NCBI RefSeq assembly: GCF_022870885.1
Contig: NZ_CP091509.1
Span: 806,001 to 870,000 of the forward strand
Length of the DNA: 64,000 nt
From: Neisseria dumasiana
GTDB taxonomy: Bacteria > Pseudomonadota > Gammaproteobacteria > Burkholderiales > Neisseriaceae
Direction: 5' to 3'
Shown here piece after piece: positions 55,955-64,000 of this stretch. Each line of letters starts with the position of its first letter. The first letter of the stretch is position 1. The translations under genes were made by a program, and so were the position numbers. The notes beneath the pieces were generated by a model. It saw only the letters and a list, made by a program, of their open reading frames with translations, was not told the origin of the DNA and searched no databases.

Positions 55955-56893
55955 TTATTTGCGTAAAGGTTTTAAAAACAGCCACATAAAGAAAGGCCCG
56001 CCGAGCAGGGCGATAACGATGCCTACCGGAACATCTACCGGATAAGTAAACCAACGTGCCGCGCTGTCGACAGCCAGCAGAAACACGGCACCGAGCCAAG
56101 CCGAAAGAACAATCAGTTTGCTGCGTCTGCCGCCTACTGCCTGAGCCACGACATTCGGCACCATCATGCCGAGAAAGCCGATGATGCCTGAAAGCGATAC
56201 GGCGGCTCCGGTAAGCAAAGCGGCACCGACCACGGTTTGTATCCGCACCGCCTGCACCGAAATCCCCATGCTGACGGCGGTATCTTCGCCAAGCATCAGA
56301 ATGTCGAGCTTTTTGCCGACGATAACCAGCAGTATCAGCCCCGCCAGCATCACGGTTGCAGCATACAACGGTGAAGTAAATCCTGCTTCGGCCAAGCTGC
56401 CCGACAGCCAGATGGTTGCGCTGCGCAAAACCATATCGTCGGATAAAAACAGAATCAGGCTCACGATGGCAGCGGAAAATGCGCTCAACACAAAGCCCAG
56501 CACGAGCAACCCCAATGTGCCGCCGCCGATGAAACGGTGAATGCCCAATATCAGCAGACAAACCGCCAAAGCTCCGGCAAAGGCCGCCAGCGGTACGCCC
56601 ACCGCTCCGATGCCGAAAGCCAGTACGATAATCACGCCCAATGCCGCTCCGCCGGAAGTGCCGATCAAGCTCGGGTCGGCCAGCGGGTTTTCAAACAGTG
56701 CCTGCAACGCTGCTCCGGCCGCCGCTAAAGCCGCGCCGACCAGTAAAGAAGTGAACACGCGCGGCAGTCGGATGGCCTGTATGGTTTCGTCCATTTGGTG
56801 CGGCGGCTGCCATTCGCCGAAGCCGACGCCGGCACAAAACCAGATGAGGGCGGCGGTAATTGTGAGGGAGAGAATAAGGGGGAAAGGTTTCAT
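55955..56893 (-). CDS. ABC transporter permease, FecCD/BtuC type
   Basis: 312 residues with ~9-10 membrane helices. IRLPRVFTSLLVGAALAAAGAALQALFENPLADPSLIGTSGGAALG and GIIGFLGMMVPNVVAQAVGG are FecCD-family motifs, usually LvGpnhR-like in the latter; here it reads MVPNVVAQAVGGRRSKL, a variation. Start at 56893; the upstream 36 codons in the open frame lack a ribosome site. No binding protein or receptor gene is adjacent. Confidence 0.85.
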   Translation of the reverse strand: MKPFPLILSLTITAALIWFCAGVGFGEWQPPHQMDETIQAIRLPRVFTSLLVGAALAAAGAALQALFENPLADPSLIGTSGGAALGVIIVLAFGIGAVGVPLAAFAGALAVCLLILGIHRFIGGGTLGLLVLGFVLSAFSAAIVSLILFLSDDMVLRSATIWLSGSLAEAGFTSPLYAATVMLAGLILLVIVGKKLDILMLGEDTAVSMGISVQAVRIQTVVGAALLTGAAVSLSGIIGFLGMMVPNVVAQAVGGRRSKLIVLSAWLGAVFLLAVDSAARWFTYPVDVPVGIVIALLGGPFFMWLFLKPLRK

Positions 56894-57162
56894 GGCTTTA
56901 TCGCGAAACTGTTTTTTAAAAAAGCTGTTAAATTCGAGGATGACAAACGTTGTAGTTTCAACCGCGCGCAGCACGGCAAACGTCTGCCTGCGTGGGAACA
57001 AATATTATGTGCTTTGCCGTTGGGTGTAGATTTTGGTGTGGGCCGGTTGGGTGAAATGTTGATGGGGTTTGCTTGTTCCGGCGGATTGTGTTTGGCTATT
57101 TTTGTAATTTTTTTGTTAAAACAGCCGTCTGAATGTTCAGACAGCTGTTTCGAGATTAAGGC

Positions 57163-57498
57163 TTAACGGAAAAAGTCGCCCATTCCGGCAGGTAGGCCTT
57201 GGGTGAACGCGCCCATGGTTTTGTTGGTGGTTTCTTCGGCTTTATTGCCTGCATCGTTGATGGCGGCCAGCACCAAATCTTCGAGCATTTCTTTGTCGTC
57301 GGCCGCTTCTTTGATCAAATCTTCGCTGATGTCGATTTTGCGGACAACGTGGTTGCAGGTCATGGTTACTTTAACCAAGCCGTTGCCTGCTTCGCCGTTC
57401 ACTTCGGTTTCAGCCAGCTTGGCTTGTGCTTTTTTCATGTTTTCCTGCATTTGTTGCGCCTGCTTCATCAGGCCGCCTAATCCGGCTTTTCCGAACAT
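57163..57498 (-). CDS. ybaB: YbaB/EbfC nucleoid-associated protein
   Basis: 111 residues: [33 protein letters not shown] and [19 protein letters not shown] are the YbaB signature. A small dimeric DNA-binding protein commonly encoded next to dnaX and recR. An AGGAG-like site precedes the ATG at 57498. Confidence 0.92.
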   Translation of the reverse strand: MFGKAGLGGLMKQAQQMQENMKKAQAKLAETEVNGEAGNGLVKVTMTCNHVVRKIDISEDLIKEAADDKEMLEDLVLAAINDAGNKAEETTNKTMGAFTQGLPAGMGDFFR

Positions 57499-57678
57499 GG
57501 TTTTACTCCTGGTTAAAAAGGGTTTGATGATACCTTTTGAATGGGAAGACGGCAATACGGCGCGGCTTTTCAGAAGGGTTTATTCACGGTTTGTCATACT
57601 CGGGTCAAGCCCGAGTATGACGGGTATGGTTTTGCCGATATATGGTTAACGAAACTGTTTTCAGACGGCCTCAATGCT

Positions 57679-60126
57679 TTATTCCTGCGACTCGGCCAGT
57701 TTGAGTGTGTCTGGCAGCCACTCGGCTTCAAAAAGGTCGAGAATCTGCCGTGCGGTTTGGTCGGCTTCGAGCAGGTCTTGCGCTTTTTGGCGGCCTTCGA
57801 GTTGCAGGCGTTTGCTGCGCATGGCGGGGGTCTCCCAACCGGCATCGTCGCGCCACGGCTCGGTTTGCAGCTTCAGTTGCAAACCGTAGGCATCGGCAAG
57901 GGTGTTTTGGATTTTGTCGAGACGCTCTTTATTGGTAACGGCGCGGGCTTCGCCCGATAGTGACAACAGCATCAAGCCTTTTTCGGCATCGTAGCCGGTC
58001 CAGGCGGCGTGTTGGGTCAGCATTTGCGCCGCGCCGAGTTTGGCGGCAAAGCGTTTGGCGATGGCCGCCCAGTTTTCGGGGGCGAACTCGGGCAAGGGGG
58101 CGAAGCCTGCTTCGTCTTCATCGTCGGGCGGCGTTTCGTCCTGCTCCGTTTGTGCATTATCCGTTTTTTCGTGGTGTTCAGACGGCATCACCGGCATATC
58201 GTATTCGGGATAGGCGTATTCTTCGGGAAAATACGGCGGCTCGTCTGCATCGGGATAAGGCGGCGCATCGGCATATTCGGGCGGATAATCCGAGGCCGTC
58301 TGAAAAGCGGTTTCGGCGTTTTCAGACGGCATGGTTTGCGGGCTGTGCACTTCGCTTAACGGAGAGGCCGTCTGAATATTGGCCGTGCTTGCTGCCGGTG
58401 TTGCCGCTGCGTTTTGAAGGCTTTCCATGCTTTCAGACGGCATGGCGGCTCCGGGTTGGCCGGTTTGAGGCGTTTCAGGTGCGGTTGGTTCTTGTGCGGC
58501 AACTTGTTCGCCTACCGTTTCGGACGGCTTTGCTGTCGGCATTGAGGCCGTCTGAAAATGCTCTGCTGCCACGGCAGGCGTTTCCTGCATGGGATTATGC
58601 AAAGGTGCTTCTTCTGCCTGAACAGTTGTTTGCGTTTCAACTTTTTCAGACGGCCTTATGGGTTCGGAGGCCGTCTGAAAATGCTCTGCTGCCACGGCAG
58701 GCATTTCCTGCGTGTGATTGTGCAAAGGTGCTTCTTCTGCCTGAGCCGCTGTTTGCGGTTCAATTTTTTCAGACGGCCTGATCTCTTCGGAGGCCGTCTG
58801 AAAGCCGTTCTCTGCCGTTTCAGGTGTTTGCGGCGCATCTTCCCACGGCGGGGTGTCTTCTGCCTGAACAACCGCATCAGGCTTTTCAGACGGCCTCACG
58901 GTCGGTGCGGGCGGTGTTGGGGCGGCGGGCGGTGCGGTTTGTGTTTCAGGCAGAATCAGCGGCTTTTTTGCGGCAGGTTCCGCCGCTTCGGGGTTGTGCA
59001 GTTGCGTACCTTCAATCACGCCGTCGGGGTCGTGCGCTTTGGCGGCAATCGGGGCAAACGCGAGCATACGCAACAGCGTCATCACGAAACCGGCGTATTC
59101 GTCGGGCGCGAGGCTCAGGTCTTGTTTGCCGTGGATGGCGCATTGGTAGTAAAGCTGGATTTGTTCGCCGCTTAAATATTGCGATAAGCGCAGCAGCGTT
59201 TCGTGTTCGGGGTCGTCGGCAATGGCGGCGGGAACGGTTTTCGCCAAGGCCAACCGTTGTAGCAGCATGGCCAGTTCGCTCAGGGCGTTGTCGAAACCGA
59301 TGGCGCGGGCGGCCATTTCCTGTGCTTTGCGCAGCAGTTCTTCGCCGTCTTGGTTTACGATGCCTTGCAGCAGTTCGTAAAGATAGCGTTTGTCAACCGC
59401 GCCGATCATCTGGCGGACATCATGCTCGGTAACGCTGCCGGAACCCATCGCAATCGCTTGGTCGAGCAGGCTCAAGGCATCGCGCATCGAACCCATGGCA
59501 GCGCGGCCGAGCAGTTGCAGCGCGGGCGGTTCGAACGGAATCTGCTCCACCGTCAGCACATGCGCCAAGTGGTCGGCCACTTGCTGCGTGGTCATGTTGC
59601 GCAGCACGAATTGCAGGCAGCGGCTCAATACGGTGATCGGTACTTTGTGCGGGTCGGTGGTGGCGAGAATGAATTTCACATGCTCGGGCGGCTCTTCCAG
59701 CGTTTTCAGCATGGCATTGAACGCGCTTTTGGAAAGCATGTGCACTTCGTCGATGATATAGACTTTGTATTTGCCTGCGGTGGGCGCGTATTGGGCGTTT
59801 TCGAGCACTTCGCGGATGTTGTCGATGCCGGTGTTGGAAGCCGCGTCGATTTCGAGTAGGTCGACGTATCGCCCCGCGTCAATCTGCGTGCAACTTTGGC
59901 ACACGCCGCAAGGCTCGCCGTGGTTGGCGTTTTCGCAGTTGAGGCTTTTCGCCAAAATGCGGGCGATGGTGGTTTTGCCCACCCCGCGCGTGCCGGTAAG
60001 CAGATAGGCATGGTGCAGGCGGCCTTCGTCGAGCGCGTTGCGCAATGCTTTGACAACATGCTCCTGCCCGACCAAATCGGCAAAGGTTTTAGGCCGCCAC
60101 TTACGGGCGAGAACTTGATAAGCCAT
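57679..60126 (-). CDS. dnaX: DNA polymerase III subunits tau and probably gamma
   Basis: 815-residue tau. Clamp-loader ATPase with Walker A GTRGVGKTTIARILAKSLNC, zinc-binding cysteines CENANHGEPCGVCQSC, Walker B YIIDEVHMLS and sensor LATTDPHK. Domains I-III end near residue 370; a long Ala/Pro/Glu-rich region follows, then the polymerase-binding domain. At codons 386-388 the sequence reads GC-A-AAA-AAG; a -1 shift would end at TGA after five more residues (58948-58946), giving a gamma-like product of ~393 residues. Eleven DUS cores lie in the linker. Confidence 0.94.
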   Translation of the reverse strand: MAYQVLARKWRPKTFADLVGQEHVVKALRNALDEGRLHHAYLLTGTRGVGKTTIARILAKSLNCENANHGEPCGVCQSCTQIDAGRYVDLLEIDAASNTGIDNIREVLENAQYAPTAGKYKVYIIDEVHMLSKSAFNAMLKTLEEPPEHVKFILATTDPHKVPITVLSRCLQFVLRNMTTQQVADHLAHVLTVEQIPFEPPALQLLGRAAMGSMRDALSLLDQAIAMGSGSVTEHDVRQMIGAVDKRYLYELLQGIVNQDGEELLRKAQEMAARAIGFDNALSELAMLLQRLALAKTVPAAIADDPEHETLLRLSQYLSGEQIQLYYQCAIHGKQDLSLAPDEYAGFVMTLLRMLAFAPIAAKAHDPDGVIEGTQLHNPEAAEPAAKKPLILPETQTAPPAAPTPPAPTVRPSEKPDAVVQAEDTPPWEDAPQTPETAENGFQTASEEIRPSEKIEPQTAAQAEEAPLHNHTQEMPAVAAEHFQTASEPIRPSEKVETQTTVQAEEAPLHNPMQETPAVAAEHFQTASMPTAKPSETVGEQVAAQEPTAPETPQTGQPGAAMPSESMESLQNAAATPAASTANIQTASPLSEVHSPQTMPSENAETAFQTASDYPPEYADAPPYPDADEPPYFPEEYAYPEYDMPVMPSEHHEKTDNAQTEQDETPPDDEDEAGFAPLPEFAPENWAAIAKRFAAKLGAAQMLTQHAAWTGYDAEKGLMLLSLSGEARAVTNKERLDKIQNTLADAYGLQLKLQTEPWRDDAGWETPAMRSKRLQLEGRQKAQDLLEADQTARQILDLFEAEWLPDTLKLAESQE
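58550..58918 (-). repeat. In-frame 123-bp repeats with DUS in the dnaX linker
   Basis: Three units spaced by exactly 123 bases (landmarks at 58550, 58673, 58796) encode PSEK...EEAPLHN..EMPAVAAEHFQTAS; the third is diverged. Each has DUS in both orientations, read as (R/M)PSE and FQTA. The linker length can change in frame. Confidence 0.85.
58963..58969 (-). promoter_or_regulatory. Candidate programmed -1 frameshift site in dnaX
   Basis: A AAA AAG in the zero frame, the same heptamer as E. coli dnaX. No clear upstream Shine-Dalgarno-like stimulator or downstream hairpin is visible, so efficiency is unknown. Confidence 0.5.
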
Positions 60127-60286
60127 AGATTCTCTTTTTTACTTAAAAGTATAATAATAATAAAAAGTATAATAATTTATATTTAACTTTATGATTTATT
60201 TTTTTTAAAAGGATTGCTTCTAATAAACATTTCCTTCAGTGATTTTTTTTGAAGGGCTAAGAGATTTTTTAATTTATTTTCATTTT

Positions 60287-60985
60287 TTAATAATTTTTTT
60301 TTTTTAATAATTTTTTGATTTTATATGCATTCCGTATACAAAGTATTGTATGCATAAATAAGTTTGATGCTAATAAGAAGAAACCAAGAGAAACTAGGTG
60401 TAAAAGTACTGCTTTAAAACCAGAAATGTTATTGAAATTAAATATAATTGCTACAGCATAAATAGAAAAAATAACAAGTAATATACAAAAAAATATAAAC
60501 CAGAGATAAGCAGTCCATTTAAATTTAAATATTATTTGATTTTCTTTTAATTCTAATTTTAGATATTCGCTTGCGCCTTTGATTTGTTTGAAAGAAAATT
60601 GAGACAATTTCCTATGAAAAATATCATATATTTTTTCTCTTTCTGTATCGTTTGCGCTTAAACCTGTTAGTTTTTTAAAAAATAGCTTATTTAGTTCATT
60701 TTTCAAGAAATTTTTATTATTTTCATCAATATAATCATTTTTAAGTAAGTTTTTTATAAATTCCTCGTGTCTATTTCTAATTTTATTAAAAATAGGCATA
60801 ATATATTTATAATTTAAAAATATCAAAATTATAATGAATACTATTGTACTTATTATATCGGCTGAATTGCATGTTGTGTTTGCTTTACTTACACTTTCAC
60901 TTACACTTTCACTTGTACAATTCCTTATTTGATTAATAAAATTTGTAATAAAATCGTTTATTTCTTTTAATGAAGATAAATTCAT
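60287..60985 (-). CDS. Low-GC membrane protein of unknown function
   Basis: 232 residues, not recognised. Membrane segments near residues 45-62, 155-185 and 190-215; a cytosolic helical middle (~70-140); lysine-rich C-terminus (KIKKLLKKKNY). Residues 24-35 come from an ACTTACACTTTC 12-base repeat. AGAGGAATTAAATT precedes the ATG. The gene and its flanks are far lower in GC than dnaX and mltB, indicating transfer. The 60127-60286 gap is AT-rich and holds the dnaX promoter region. Confidence 0.6.
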   Translation of the reverse strand: MNLSSLKEINDFITNFINQIRNCTSESVSESVSKANTTCNSADIISTIVFIIILIFLNYKYIMPIFNKIRNRHEEFIKNLLKNDYIDENNKNFLKNELNKLFFKKLTGLSANDTEREKIYDIFHRKLSQFSFKQIKGASEYLKLELKENQIIFKFKWTAYLWFIFFCILLVIFSIYAVAIIFNFNNISGFKAVLLHLVSLGFFLLASNLFMHTILCIRNAYKIKKLLKKKNY

Positions 60986-61017
60986 AATTTAATTCCTCTC
61001 TATATATATTTGTTATT

Positions 61018-62085
61018 TTACAAACGGTAGTTGCCGCCCACGCCGTTGGCGATATCGCGCACGGCGGTTACATACATGCGGCTGTGGTTGTATTGCCATA
61101 CGGCGTAGAAGTTATTCAGGCCAATATAGTATTCATACACGCCCGGCGCGGTTTCGAGGCGGTAGAGCACGGCTTTTTCGTTGTCGTCCACCACTTCCTG
61201 CGGCATCACGCCCAAGCGTTTGAGTTCGCCCACTGTGCGGGTGAGCGCGGTTTTTTCGTCGATGATGTTTTGCAGTTCTTGCGTGATGGTAAGCGTAACC
61301 GGCACCACCATTTTGCCGTTGGTCTGCCAGCCGTGCGCTTTCATGTAGTTCGCCACCGAAGCCGCTACGTCGCCGACGTTGTTCCAAATATCGCGCAGGC
61401 CGTCGCCGTCGTAATCGACCGCATATTTGCGGAAGCTCGAAGGCATAAACTGCGGCATGCCCATCGCGCCGGCATAGCTGCCTTTAAAACTGAATACGTC
61501 GCGCTTCTCTTCTTTCGCCATCAGCAGAAATTCATGCAGTTCTTTTTGGAAAAACTCGGCACGGCGAGGATAGTCGAATGCCAGCGTACTCAAAGAATCC
61601 GCCAAACGGAAGCTGCCCATATTGTTGCCGTAGTTGGTTTCGATGCCGATGATGGCCACAATCAGTTCGGCCGGTACGCCGTAGCTGCGCGCCACGGCAT
61701 CGATGGTGGTTTTGTGTTGTTGGTAGAAGCGCTTGCCGTTATTGATTTTGGCTTCGCCGGAGTTGCCCGTGCGGAATTCGTACCACGGGCGCGACGTGCC
61801 GGGGCGGTTCATGATGTTGATGATGTTGCCTTTGTATACCACGCCGTCGAAAAAGCTTTGCAACTCGCCGCTGCTGAATTTGCCGCTTGCCGTTTCATGT
61901 GCGATGAAACGCTGCACGTTGGTGTTGCCGTTAAAGCCGCTGATGGCGACCGAGTCGGCAGTATGGTCGAACACGGGGCGTTTGCCGACGGGGGCGACGG
62001 GCGTTTCTTTCGCTTTGTGGTCGGGGGTGGTGCTGCAGGAAAGTAAGGTGAGGGCGGCAAGAACGGTGAGTGCGGTTTTTTTCAT
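61018..62085 (-). CDS. mltB: Membrane-bound lytic murein transglycosylase B
   Basis: 355-residue lipoprotein (lipobox LLSC, Cys17) that cleaves peptidoglycan. The catalytic Glu is in AIIGIETNYGN; LADSLSTLAFDYPRRAEFF and GAMGMPQFMPSSFRKYAVDYDGDGLRDIWN are conserved MltB motifs. Trafficked by the Lnt/Lol route. Confidence 0.93.
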   Translation of the reverse strand: MKKTALTVLAALTLLSCSTTPDHKAKETPVAPVGKRPVFDHTADSVAISGFNGNTNVQRFIAHETASGKFSSGELQSFFDGVVYKGNIINIMNRPGTSRPWYEFRTGNSGEAKINNGKRFYQQHKTTIDAVARSYGVPAELIVAIIGIETNYGNNMGSFRLADSLSTLAFDYPRRAEFFQKELHEFLLMAKEEKRDVFSFKGSYAGAMGMPQFMPSSFRKYAVDYDGDGLRDIWNNVGDVAASVANYMKAHGWQTNGKMVVPVTLTITQELQNIIDEKTALTRTVGELKRLGVMPQEVVDDNEKAVLYRLETAPGVYEYYIGLNNFYAVWQYNHSRMYVTAVRDIANGVGGNYRL

Positions 62086-62254
62086 GGCGGTATGTTTTCT
62101 TGAGGCGGTTGCGGGAGATGCAGTTTATCAAATTTAGGTGGGTGCTTAAAGGCCGTCTGAACAATCAGGCTGCATGCCGTCCGGCATTTGCCGTCGGTGT
62201 GATGGGGCAGCTTGATTGTTCAGACGGCCTTTGCTTACGCTTCGCCTGCTTGGG

Positions 62255-63730
<1,476 letters not shown>

Positions 63731-63852
63731 TCAAGCAAAGCAACAGCAGGCCGTCTGAACATTTCGGCCTGATTGTACTCTATATGTCCGGCCGTCTGAA
63801 ACTTTTCAGACGGCACGAACACCCGCTTCTGCACCGAAAGCTGCAAAATTTT

Positions 63853-64000
63853 ATGATTTACCAACGCAATTTTATTAAAGAACTTTCCTTCACGGCCGTC
63901 GGCATCTTCGTGGTGCTGCTGGCGGTGCTGGTATCGACGCAGGCCATCAACCTGCTGGGGCGTGCTGCCGACGGCCGCGTGGCGATTGATGCCGTGGCCG
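63853..64000 (+). CDS. lptF: Lipopolysaccharide export permease LptF, 5' part
   Basis: The first 49 codons are in the window: MIYQRNFIKELSFTAVGIFVVLLAVLV then TQAINLLGRAADGRVA, the LptF/YjgP N-terminus with its first membrane helix. Divergent from pepA with DUS copies between (63720-63815). Confidence 0.88.
   Translation, partial: MIYQRNFIKELSFTAVGIFVVLLAVLVSTQAINLLGRAADGRVAIDAVA

Noticed and set aside
55872..56561. 229-codon frame overlapping the permease
   Set aside because: Arg/Gly-rich out-of-frame reading of the FecCD gene on the same strand.

Overview
The window is a chromosomal segment of a Neisseria species. The 12-base uptake sequence AGGCCGTCTGAA (AG-DUS form) and its reverse complement occur throughout, often as inverted pairs that act as terminators and sometimes inside coding regions. 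Gene content (pglL-type oligosaccharyltransferase, TbpA/TbpB-like receptor with a Slam protein, hisE-hinT-tatABC, pheS/pheT with cargo between them) and diverged Correia-like miniature repeats fit this genus. Whether it is an animal-associated or human commensal species cannot be decided from this stretch.

Layout. 1-13.4 kb is mostly housekeeping: the end of a DUF808 protein, lnt, rpoH, a ferritin, xerC, a HerA-like ATPase, prfA, tRNA-Pro(GGG), a MerR-like gene overlapping ihfA, and pheT/pheS. pheS and pheT are split by a low-GC small membrane-protein gene. 14-19.3 kb holds a 1050-residue surface protein (BapA-like prefix, acidic repeat, right-handed beta-helix) and an orphan Slam/DUF560-type outer-membrane protein, with miniature elements around them. 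19.5-26.8 kb is recN, glyA and mfd; mfd carries an in-frame repeat insertion. 26.9-28.3 kb is a low-GC two-gene unit that includes a PD-(D/E)XK-like protein. 28.6-36 kb has a secreted nuclease and an iron-piracy locus (TbpB/LbpB-like lipoprotein, TbpA/LbpA-like receptor, Slam).

36.5-50 kb: ETF-ubiquinone oxidoreductase, rsuA, a probable small RNA, an acyl-CoA dehydrogenase-like gene, an AraC regulator divergent from a Tat-exported isochorismatase-like hydrolase, hisE, hinT, tatABC, paiB, a DUF2069 gene, pglL and a zinc alcohol dehydrogenase. 50-55 kb is a type III restriction-modification system. Its mod gene starts with a heptanucleotide tract whose length, read from the sequence, puts mod out of frame (phase OFF). 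55-64 kb: an iron-type ABC ATPase and permease without a binding protein, ybaB, dnaX, a low-GC membrane gene, mltB, pepA and the start of lptF.

The most interesting signals are the phase-OFF mod; an in-frame A AAA AAG slippery site in dnaX whose -1 frame stops six codons later; several palindromic miniature elements; a probable terminator-bounded sRNA with a C-rich loop; and two possible accessory systems of unknown role, the 14-19 kb surface locus and the 26.9-28.3 kb nuclease pair. Starts, motifs, repeats and frames were read from the sequence; functions come from family knowledge, and no database search was run.
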